From NCBI GenBank assembly GCA_964036195.1, contig OZ038451.1, positions 15,938,529 to 16,002,528 on the forward strand: a DNA stretch of 64,000 nucleotides, in the 5' to 3' direction. A program made the position numbers and the translations under genes. Source of the DNA: Sphaerolaimus hirsutus (taxonomy: Eukaryota > Nematoda > Chromadorea > Monhysterida > Sphaerolaimidae). Shown here piece by piece: positions 40,582 to 52,700 of the stretch (the stretch's first letter is position 1; each line of letters starts with the position of its first letter). The notes beneath the pieces were generated by a model. It did not search any database and was not told the origin of the DNA. It saw only the letters and a list, made by a program, of their open reading frames with translations.

Positions 40582-40790
40582 TTACCCCCCCCCCACCCAC
40601 CTAGCAGAAACCATAGCCGCAGCGGCCTGGGCAGCGGAATGCATGGCGGCCAAGTCCTTGTCCCTGAACCTGCCGCTGCTGCCCGCGCCGGCGCCGTGCA
40701 CGTGCGGCTTGGGCTTGGTGCTCGCGTGCACGAAGTCGACCACCGAGCTGGTCGATGTGGAGATCGACTCGCGGTCGCCCGGGTAAGGGT
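40582..40790 (-). CDS. K2P exon: C-terminal tail
   Basis: Acceptor CCCCCCAG, entry phase 1 (joins as NSLYYPYPGDRES). It encodes a low-complexity cytoplasmic tail: SISTSTSSVVDFVHAS, KPKPHVHGAGAGSS and LAAMHSAAQAAAAMVSA. The frame reaches TAA at 40582-40584 through a run of ten G. A donor-like GTGGGT at 40600 could instead splice to a further exon, so the last residues are uncertain. Confidence 0.85.
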
Positions 40791-43700
40791 CTGGGGGGAT
40801 TTTTGGGTGTGTTGGTTTTTGTTTGGAGTGTGTTTGTTCTTCTTTGGCTGGGCCTGTGTTCGGCGATTGGGCGAGTAAAAATGGTAATTAGCCTTAAGTA
40901 GGGGGTATTTTTGTTGAATTTTATTGATTACATTCAACTATTCAAGCCTGTCACTCGAAAAATATGCTTATCGCTTAGTTCTTGTTGCTTCCCCGCTTGC
41001 GGAACTGACGCCTGGTGCGATGCTCATCATGTTAAGAATTATCCTAGACGGATGGTGCTATGCCGCGTCGCTTTTGGTGCAAAATCTTCATTAAAATGGC
41101 GCTAGCTGCGGAAAAATCTACCCAGTGCCATATGGCGCCGTTATAATTAAGCGCCGCTTATTATAAATTGCTCTGTTTATTCTTATGAGTAAACTGTCTA
41201 TATAAAAATCAATTGATCATTTTATTCAGCGTAAATTTGTGCCCCTTAAAAAAGAGGCACAGAAACATGCAAAAGTAACTCTTAGAACCCCCTTCAAATA
41301 CCCTACCCGACTCACAGTACAGCGAATTATAGCCCATGGGGAATAATCCACCGTAATCCCGGTCGATATACCGTATCCTTCGAATGTCCCTGGGCACAAA
41401 TGGGTCGATGTGGTGGTCCAAAACTAGTTCTAGTCTGCCGTCGGCGCGCCGCCGCTGCAGCCGACCGTATAACTCAGATACGAGCACCACCTGTAGGAGG
41501 GGGGGGGGGGTTAGTTTGAGTGGTGGCATCATTTGTGCAGTTCAGAGTGACAAGGAATTTTGCAAGTGAAAAGTATTCATTCTCATCATGTACAACTTTT
41601 CAATTACTTCACGGTTTACTTTGCTTTCAAAAAGTTTTCAAAATGCGCCGTCTTGTTACACAACAAGTTGTCGAATTGACCAAAAATTTGCAGGTTGTTA
41701 AATTTTACGCCCCCTCAAACATTTGTAGAACACGCAATGCTGACGTTAATTTTCCCAAAAACAACTCCAATTTCCCGCAATCTCATCTGCATTTCTTATT
41801 AATTATAGAAAAACGCACCTTGCCTCCAACAATAGCGAATGCAGTTTTGGCATATTGCAATTTTCTGCCGAAGTAATGAATCTTGTGTATATACTGCACT
41901 CCAACTAAATCTATACACATCGTGGTAATTGCCAAGCCCACGACGATGTATAGAAGAATTACAGCTAGGTAACCATCTCTTTTCGGAATTAAGTCTCCGA
42001 AACCCACCTGCGAGTTTTCGCGTTCTTGTGAATTTTAAGGGTGGAATGATTTTTTTTGTGAGTACGCAAGGACCCTTTTGCAAATGGCGAATGCTTGTAA
42101 TGGGTAGACTTCGGGCTAAGTAAATTGCGCGTGACTGGTGCTAACTAACGTTTTACTATAGACCTTTCACCCAAATCTACCCAGGGGGCAGTTCCGAACC
42201 CTGTAAAGTGTAAAGTCCAGTGTCAAATACGCAAATGTCATGTAAAATGTCAATCAAAACAAAAGAGAAAATATTTTTTTGTGCCTACACACTCGTTTTA
42301 GTATTACTGAAATTTTGATACTTTGCATGGCAATTATCAGATTTGCATGATACCTTGCACGACAATTGACAAATTTGCATCACATTTTACGTAACATTGA
42401 CACCTGACTTTACACTTTACAGGGCTCAGGACTGGTACGATCTCGTCTGCATCAAAAACAAGCATTTTATCAGCAAGACTTTTACCAGAAAATTGCGTGT
42501 TCACCGCAATTCAGGGACATTTTTAACCCCCCCCCCCACCCCCCTCACCGTAGTCATAGTAATAAAACTATAGTAAAACGAGGCCAAAAATGTCCACGGC
42601 TCCAAGGTGCTCATGAGCCAGCCGCCCAGCGCAGTATAACCCAGCAAAATGGCCAGGACAATCGTAGCGGGAGGGGTCACTTCAATGTCCAATAAATCGT
42701 CTGGCTCTTCTAGTTCTTGCTCGCGGCAGTGTTCGCAATCGTGCTGCGTGCAGGGACCCCCGTGCGCGGGGTTCGCTGTCTGTGGGGGGTGCGGGGGGGC
42801 GGTTAGAGGGGTTCGATTTACCTATTTTAGTTCACTTGCTGCATGTGGAAATAGACGCCCTGTATCCTGTTGCGTTGTGTATCCGTTTCCGTGTGGTTAA
42901 ATTTTTAACGGTATGTGCTCCTTGAAATGACTGACTTTTGTAATGTTTTTAGGGTGAACTCGGCAAGTGAACAAATAACGAGAAGTGGTATGTGATATTT
43001 TTGTAAGTAAAGTTGTAAGTCTATGTCAGTCTAAGTGACAAGTGTTTTCATTTGGCAATTGATTCATTTGTCACAATTTTTATTTGTCACTTGACTTCCA
43101 ACACCTCGGCTGTCCACTTACCACGTTTCTTGTCACTTATCCACTTGCGTCATTGGAATTATAAGTACTTGATTTCCTATTTACGAGTTTGTAAATTCAC
43201 ATCATATTTAAAATGAGTTTCACTTACAGTGTGGTTGCCCATGCAGTGTTCGTGTTTTCTTTTCGCGCGCTTCGCCCTCCATCTGTCCGTGCATCTGAGT
43301 GTAAAATTTACCGATTAATTTTCGTCGATCTCAAGCTGAGAACTATTTTTTTTATACCTTCAAACTGCCTGAATATAAAACCCGAAATCAAAAGCCTCTT
43401 CAAAACGGTTCATTACTGTAAGTACCGGTTGAATGATTCCCCCCCTTGAATAATTCCTCCCCTTGAGTAATTCCCCTCCATATGATGAATTTAGGTATTG
43501 TGTCCACTTGTGTCAACAATTTGAACAAAAATTTTATTTTTCTTAATGTAACAGATTTCGTGAAATGAGTTGATTAAACATGCTTGACTATTTTGACGCT
43601 ATAATAATTCCCCCTTGAATTCGTCCTTTTGAATAGACCCCTCAAAAAATCGGACGAAAAAATGCTCCCCCAGAGGAATTATTCAATCAGATACGGTATA

Positions 43701-46700
43701 CCATCAAAAACGTACCTTCGCGCCCAGCCGGAAGCTCGTCTGCGGCAGGTGAGCCAATGTTTGTACGACCAAATCAAGTGTTCCGAGAAAAACTTGCCTA
43801 TGTCCGCAATTGTTCTGCGAGTTTGAGAAAGGCACTTTTTATGAGTTGATGAAAAAATTTCCATTCTCCATTTCCGATTCTCTGATATCGGTGCTTTAAA
43901 GGATGATGCCATTCTATTCACAGAGAACTCCAAAATTTCCAAAATTTCAAAATAAATAAAAACGTCCTAAACTAACACAAGAGTGAGTGGTATGCCAAAA
44001 AGTGCAAAAGCTACACAGGCCAGCCGGCCACCGTCGGTCACTGGCACTGGAAACCCGTAACCTTCGCGCGACAAAAAATGGAAAATTTCAAAATTTTGGA
44101 AGAGTAAAAAAATTAAAAAAAATTTGTACCTATAGTAGTGACCACGGAAATGGTGAAGAAAATCGCCGTTTGAAAGTTCCACACTTCAATCGTTTCATTG
44201 ATTCTGATCTCTCTGGCAGTGAGAAAATGTTTGGTGTAATAGTCGAATAAGTCGTCGGACATGTCCAATAAGTGACCGGTTGCTTCAGATTTCCATTTTG
44301 ATATTGGCACGGAATTATTTCTGGCCAAGTGCCAAAGGTGATCGAGGAAAGCCTCTCTGCGTTTGGATTCTGTTGGTTTTGAATGTTTAGAGATTTACTT
44401 TGTTGCAATCTTTAATTTATCGTATTTTTAATTAGGTAATTTGATCTTTAATTTTTTATTCAGCTGACTTTTTAAACTTTTTTCATTAAAACGAGGAAAG
44501 ATCAACACAACATCAGTATCACCGAGTATAATTTTTAACCCAATACTCGAGTTGACCGGCGAAATGATAGCTTTCAAATGGCGCACCTGGTGTCCCAAAT
44601 ATCAGTCAACTGCTGTTGTTTAGTCTCTCTCTCGTGCGGCCCCTCGATCCACAGGAAGAAGGCGGCACCGAGCAAAGTGTACGTGCACGTCAACAGCACC
44701 AGGCCCACGTGCGGCAGGATTAACTTGGCGTACTGGCGGGGGGGGGGGTTGTTTGGGTGTGAGGAGTTGTGGGGAGTTGTTGTAAGTGCCAGAACCTTCA
44801 AAAGGTATGCTGCGTGTTTGAATTCGCTCGCTGCCAAAATGTGGGGAAAATTACACGAAAAGTAAACATATACGCCAGTCACTTTACACCCTGCACGCGT
44901 GGTTCCCGCTGGAAGCGTGCCAACAATTTTATTACGCATGTGATTTTCATAAAAAGGCAACTCTGTTATAACGCTATACGATAACTTATTCACAACATAG
45001 ATTTATTCCATCTTTTATACAAAAATCACATGCTTCATCATCATTGGCACGCTTCCAACGTGAGACATAAATGAGTGCGAGGGCAGAGCATCATGTCCGC
45101 CGAGTTTACCTACTTATCACTTCGAAAGATTTTGTGGAAAAGATCTGCCTAAATATGTCTGGAACGTCTGCCTAATGTTTGCCTTGACTCTATGGTGTGG
45201 GCTGGAAACTCACTACACGCGCAGTTTACCCCAGTGGGGGGGGGGCAAAAAAATGGAACTCGTAACAAGGGTTCAAACGGGACCGCGGTCCCGCTACATG
45301 GTTCGGCAAAAAGTCGGGACTGGGGCGGTCCCGGTCCCGACACCCCAGTCCCGGTCCCGGTCCCGACAATTACAAAATGCCAGTCCCGGTCCCGACACTC
45401 CAGTCCCGGTCCCGGTCCCGGCATTTTTCAGTGGTCCCGACAAGGGATGGAAAAAAATGACGTTTTTTCCATCCCTTCTACAATTTTTTCCGTTGCTCCT
45501 AACTATAGTTTGAGTCAATAAATATAGGCATACGAGACAAGCGGCAGTACTTTATGGTGCTATAGATAGCATCATAAGTGGTTATTTCTGCCGAAAAATC
45601 TATTTCTGACAACCAAATCCCAGTCCCGGTCCCGACAAATCTCAGTCCCGGGTCCAACACCCCAGTCCCGGTCCCGGTCCCGGTGCCGACAATTGAAAGA
45701 GGCCAGTCCCGGTCCCGACACCCCAGTCCCGGTCCCGGTCCCGGTCCTGACATTAGTAAATTTTTGGTCCTGGTCCCGGTCCGGAAAACTGGTCCCGTTT
45801 GAACCCTACACGTAACCCCCATTCAAACCTTAACCAGCCCCCTTCTCTGATCCAAGCTAATTTCATCGTCCTCACTCATAATATCCCTGGCATCGTGATG
45901 TGTGGAATCGAGTCCGGCACCCCCCGCACCCCCTGTAAATTGCTCCCCCGTGCTGAATTCCTGCGTCGTGTCCCCCGCAGTGGCACAGAGGGCGCGAGCG
46001 GATTCTGAATTGGGACTGAGTTGATTGCTGTCGTGGTTGTTGTTGTAGCCGTGGTTCGGCTCCGTGTCCGAGCTGCCCGGCGCGTCGGCGAATTGGAACT
46101 GGGGGAGTTGGGTGGGGGTTATTACATGGGGGATGCTTTGGGTATGGCCCTTTTCCTGGGTGTTACCCTTTTGGGTGTGACCCCTTTTTCTGGGTGTGGC
46201 CCCTTTTTCTGGGTGTGACCTTTTTGTGACCCTCTTTGCATGATGCCACTTTGCACCTGTACTATTCTATCGTTTTCGAATCCGGTGCCAAACGGCATGG
46301 TGCCAACCCCAGACTCTGTAAAGTGTCAAATGTCATGTAAAATGTCCTGCAAAGTATCAATTGTCATGTAAAATGTCCTGCAAAGTGTCAATTGTCATGC
46401 AAACCTTAGTAATGAAATCTCTCCTTTTTGTTTTGATTGACATTTCAAATGACATTTGACACTTTACTTTACAATTTACAAGGTCTGGGAGTGTCCCATG
46501 GGCCATGGCGCCAGGCGCCAATGGAAGCTCAAGAACTCCAGAAAATGGCGCCATAAAACAACAACAAAACAAGCACCAACCTTCGCATCACCCTGAAACG
46601 CCTGCGCGCCCACAGGTTGCTGACCCCTGTTATGCAGCAATTCATCCAATTCCCATTGTTCCGGTTGTTTTGTAGACAAGCGCCTTCTGTTGCCCGCGCC

Positions 46701-49700
46701 CGTGCTAAGGGATTCCTGATTTGCAAGGAAAATTGTGTTTGTGGGTTTTGTGTGGGATTTTTGTGTGTTTTTGGGCATTTTGGTGGAAAATATGTGGCGG
46801 GTGGATTTTTGGATGATGTAAGTATTTATGTATGACAGAATAAGTGTGTAATGATAGAGACTAAATATGTGGGTATACTCGGCGGAATCCAAAGTATGCG
46901 CAGAATCCTACAATAATTCAATGGTTTGAATTTGTTATAAATTTCATAATTAATTATTCCATCGTAAAGCAAGAATTACAGCTCAGCGGCGTTTGACGTG
47001 AAATGATGACGTCGTAAAATTGATTACATCTAAATAGACAGGTAAAGCGTTGAAATTTCAGAATTTGATAGTTCTAGTAATTGTGTGTAATGTTTAGAAA
47101 AAAATAAGAAAATAATTATTATTTAATCAGTTATTAATTTTACGTCAAAATTTACACATTCTACGTCAACCTTTCACGTCAAACATTTTACGTCACCAAA
47201 AAATTTTTACGTTAAATTAATAACTACTTAAATAATGATTATTTGATAAAAATTTTTTGGGACATTACACACAATTACTAGAACTATCTAATTCTGAAAT
47301 TCTAATGCTGTACCTTTGTCTATTTTGATGTAATCAATTTTACGACGTCATCATTTCACGTCAAACGCCGCTGAGCTGTAATTCCGGCTTAAAAGGGAAA
47401 TAGGTATTATGATGAAAAACTGTACAATTTTTGGTTCATTTTTCAGATGGGTTATGGTAGACTTCCACACTAAGTGTGATGTAAACATTAAAAGATAATA
47501 TTTGTACAAGTAAAGAATAAAGTAAAATTTCGCTTTTTTACAGTTATTAGAAGTTTTTACAAATCCTGAATTGCTTGCACAATCCCTAAATCAAAAAGGG
47601 GTGCCTAAATCAATCCACAAATTCAATCAATCAATTCAAAACGTGTGTCAGGGGGGGGGGGGTGGACTATTCACGCGCGCACAATGTCCATGGTGCACAC
47701 GGAGTGGGCGTTATTGGTGATCGCGAAGGCCGACTGCCCGCCCCTGTGGGCTGCGCGCGCGGCCGCATTTGCCGCCAGCCGCTGGCGATAGTGCGCTCGC
47801 TGAGAATGATTTTGAGGGTTGAGGTTTTGATTTGGCGTGGATAGTTGGAGGATATCTGATGGGTTGTGAAGTTGGCTTTTTCGATGGATTTTGCAATTTA
47901 CCATTACTTTCTATATTTGGGAAGTTTTTTTGCATTGTTTTCAGGAATAAATTGAAAATCTTCAGTATCTCTTTCTATTGATTTTTTGAATTTTCACTTT
48001 GACTGTCCTAGAGGAGAGAAAACCAGAAGGATTTTGACACAAACAGTCAAATGGTGATGTTAATGATTATGACTGCCTGAGGCCTTGCCAAGCGCCCACC
48101 TGGCTGACATAACTCTGACTTGGCATTAGTCCAACTTTTCTCTTTGGCGTGTCTGCGCCATCCGAGGGGGGACTGCAACTGATGCTGGCGGCTGTGTGCC
48201 TGCCTGACAGCGTGCCGGAGCTGGGCTGCAAGTGCAGACTGGACAGGTTCACTTGGAGCATTTTGATAGGCTTGGATTGGGTGTCGGAGGGTGTATGGTG
48301 AGTAGGGTCTGGCAGATTATTTAGGTTAAATGAAGTCTTTGTGCGTGTATCGTGCATACAGTAATTGTTTAAAATGTAGGGTGTTAATAAATCAAATAAA
48401 TCAAAATAAATACAAATAACTTTTATGCAAATATATGTCTGTAGAACAGCTTTACAGCTCGTCGAGTATTCATATAAAATTCAAAGCGGTATAACACCCG
48501 GATTAAACCGCCCATCCACGTTTCCGCGCAATTTGGCACCTCGCCAAGCAAAAAACCGTCCACCAATATTCGTAAAACTACAAAGTTTCTTTGAACCCAA
48601 CCCCCAGCACCAAAGGGTGCGGTGTGGAGATGCGCATCGGTGCGCGACACTTACTTCCGGCGCACACCATCAACCATGCGCATAGTTTTATATGGCCGCC
48701 CTGTGGGTGAAACGGTGTTGCGTGAAAAGTTGTGCCAAATTTTGAGTGAGTGGGTTTTTTTGGTGACGTGAATGATTGAGTTAAGCGGTGTCAAAGTGCC
48801 TTGGAGACGTTCTGACGCTTTTTAAATCATTACATTGCATAGGTGTTGGAAAAATTGCATAGGTGTTTTCATACTTACTTCATTCACACCATTTTTCACA
48901 GTCTTAACTTGCGGAGAGGGGCGGAGAGGGGGTTCCGCAATCGGCTAATACACACTGAGTTTTTCTAGCTGATGACTCATTTTTACAAGAATGCATGGTA
49001 TATGCTATGTTTTCTTCAACCCTCCACTTTTACAGCTCTTTTGAGAGGCACAATTTTTATCGCAACACCGCGCATTTATAGCTTCCTACGAGAGTGTCTT
49101 TACCTGGCTGGACCATGTCAGAAATTTTAACCATGCTATAATACACCTAGGTATATATTTTCATGTGATAAAATAACGTAATTGCAACCGTGTACAGAAT
49201 GTGAACTTTAGTAAATATAACCTTTGTTATAAATAACTGCAAGTTATGAAATGAACATGGATGAATGAAACTTTGTGGAGTGAATACCAAAAAAAACTCA
49301 CCCAGCCCGTAAAAAGGGTTCCAGTGTCGGGCACTAATGGTGCCAAAGAAAATAAATTTAAAAATTCAACAATATATAAAAACGGTGTACTTTTGTAAAC
49401 CGCACCACCACATTATAGTATTTGATTGACTTACTACAGTAAGTCAATCGACTACTACATGCTTTGCGCGGAATGTTTACATAATTTGATCAAAAATGTT
49501 ATGCGATATACTTTCTGCCAAAATTTTTTCCTATTTTGCCATTCCCACCTTTCCTTTTTACGTCACATATCAAATCTATTCAACTTCACCTTTGGTTTTT
49601 CATGGGAACTATCGTCCAAAAACCATCAAAGTTGCGGCATAAAAGTGTGTCTAGGCATTACGGGTGCTTTCAAGAAAGTTGCACACATTTCTTATGAGAA

Positions 49701-52700
49701 TTCAATATCCAAGTGTACTATACTTTTGAAACATCATGTTGCAATGCCATTGAACAGTGCAGACCTGACAACAAATGGTGCCATTATTTTAAAAGTAACT
49801 GATGTCCTTTCTGTTGATTACAAATCCGTGAAAATACAATCGAATATCTTGAACTAAAAGGATTGTGAATAATCTTTCGACATATGTGGGCTTTTACAAA
49901 CAGACATTTCTGAAAATGTCATGAAATGACATACTTTTTCAAAAACAATTTCCTTTTTCTAGCATGAATCAGTGAAAAAAACAAAAACAGAGTTAGCTTG
50001 CGCAGGCACTGACTCCGGCCTAGTGATGGAAAAGTGCCACGGTGCTGATGCCTGACGCTAGCGCTAAAGGAAAAAGCGCCATGGCGCTTTTGGAGCTTGG
50101 CGCTATTTTGCTCTGGGGTCATTGGCTCTTGGCCACACCCATAAAAGCGCTATGGGGCTTTTGGCGCTTGGCACTTTTTTGGGTGGCACCAGAAACGAAA
50201 AGCCTGGCGCTAACACCAAAGCAAAAAAGCACCTTGGCGCTTGGCGCTGGGGTTCGAAAAAGCGCCATGGCGCTTTTGGCGCAAAGCGCCAATGTCCTGG
50301 CGCTCTTTCCATCACTACTCCTGCCTCTCCTGTGGCCAAACTCAATTAGAACATAAGCACCCGATCCGTGACAAATGGGATAAAATTATGCATGATGAAA
50401 TTCTAATTGAAATTGAATGCCCTGGTAAATGCGTGCCAGAAGCGCAAAGTAGGCAGTAAAGGGGTTAAAGTAGGGTGTTAACGGTCCGTTTCCATCTTCT
50501 GCAGGTTAAATTTTTACCTTTTTGCTTTCGATTTTCCAACAGCTGAAATTTTTTTCACTGTTTTGTATTCTGTAAAAAAAATTACACCGCAGAACCTGTG
50601 CTAGTGATGGAAAAAGCGCAGTGCCAAGCGCCAATGCACCAAGCGCCAGAGGTGCCATGGCGCTTTTTGCTTTTGCGTTAGCACCAAACACCAGCGCCAG
50701 GCATTTTGTTCCAGGCGCCAGGCGTAAATAGCGCCAAGCGCCAAAAGCGCCATGGAGCGTTTTCCTCTGACGCTAGCGCCATGGCGATTCTTCCTTTGGC
50801 GCCAGCGCCATGGCGCTCTTCCATTACAAGCCCGTGCACACGGCGAGAACTCGGCCGTAAAGTAAACCCGGCCGTAAAGTAAATCCGGCCGTAAGGCATA
50901 GTTGTACAAACGTATTTACGTTTACTCGATAAATACGTATACTCGAGTGCTGCGTAAATACGTTTACGTTTCCTCCCGGAAAAATACCGGTACTCACTTA
51001 CTCGCGTACTTTTTGAAAGGTACGCGAGTACAGAATACGTGATTAAGAACAGTTTTTGAGTGCATAAAAAGCAAAAAATCACTCACACGAATATAAACGG
51101 CTGAAAAAGTAGCGTAAAATAACGGCGGAAATTATAGAATTCGTGATGGGTAGGGATAGCGATGACTCTCGCTCTCACCTATACTTATTTTTACGTTTTC
51201 CTAGGTACAAAATCGAAAAATTTCTTACTTTACGCTTTCCCTGAGTATTTACAGATATTTACATTGACTCACCTTTTACACAGCGTAAAAGTAGAAAAAT
51301 TTTACTTTACGTTTTCTGTACTCAGGTGTGACTAAAAATAAAATACTTTATGTTTACGTTTACTTTGAAAAAAGTTCAGTACTTTTAACAACTCTCCGTG
51401 ATGATGCCCGGCCTAAGGTAGCACCCTCTACTTTACGGCCGGGTTTACTTTACGGCCGGACTATCCCCCGTGCACACGTCTGTCCGCGCGCGGCACATTG
51501 CTATTTAGCAGTGATACCTGCGATGCAATTATAAAGAATCCATTAGCAATACCTCATTCATGTGCCACTGAGATTTAATATTTGCTTTCCTATCCATTTA
51601 GGTGCATATTCGTGTGCGTAAACGACATTCTTTACCCGTATTTTTTGCTGTCGGTGTATACGTTTATATGCATGGTAAAATAATATTGATAGAAAGACTT
51701 TTATCTAGGAACGGATAATAATGAAAGTATGAAAGACGAAAATTTTCAAATAGTGTTAAATGATTAAAAGATATGTGAATATTGGCTGTCAGTGCAGAAA
51801 GTGCAAACAGGTGCCAGAACCTGCCATTCTATTGGAGGTCCCCTTCTATAGGAGTCATGCCTAGGGGTGACACTTTTTTTAAACTGATATTTTGTTTAAA
51901 AAATCTGATTTTTTTATACTAAAATAACAGGGTGGAAACTGATTTTAATTTTCAAAAATCAAAATGAAAAATTTCTGGTACACTTGCACTAGGTATTTTG
52001 CAATTTTTTGCGTGCAAGCGCGCAATTTCCAATACACATTACCATTGGTGGTTTTTTCATGGGTTTCGTGGCATTTTTAGTATAAAAGATTGCATTTATT
52101 CATGCTACAGTGTAATAATAAGCAGTGATATGCTAGTGTAGTATATAATGACATATAACAGTGTGTAGCATCACTGGCAATGTATCAGCCTTCTCTTACA
52201 ACCTTATTCTGGCACTATTCCATGCTGAACTTCACTTGAAGTCACGAAAGTTCGACAAAAGGCGATATAAAGTAATGAGTCAAAGTAAAATGGATATTTT
52301 TGAAAGAAATAACTGCTTATAATGCTATCCCATGACTCCACAGTCATAATATGACCACAATAGACACAACAATACATTGTCTGACACTTAACATACACTT
52401 ATTTTTCTCTATATCCCCATTTTGGGAGATTTAAAAAATCTGACTTTAATTTAAAAAGAATCAAGGCGTTTAAAAAAATTGATTTTTTTCCAACCCTAGT
52501 CATGCCATTCCATTAGAATAAATACGGTAATGAACATAAATGCTCACCTTTGTTACAACACAATTACCCATCCTACTAATTTTTGGATTACAATGCACTT
52601 TAGCATTCTCCTCAATTTCTTCACCAATATTTTGGGAAGGTCCAGGGACGAGATTTAATTAGCTTGACATGTTTTTCAGGCCGTCCGATCCATTGCAAAT

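Noticed and set aside
47671..47673. TGA taken as the definite end of a separate gene
   Set aside because: A donor just upstream keeps phase 0 into the next exon of the channel gene, so the stop is kept only as an alternative.
49426..49856. 143-codon plus-strand open frame
   Set aside because: In a window this long and A+T-rich, one such frame is expected by chance. It has no motif, poor codon character and no splice context.
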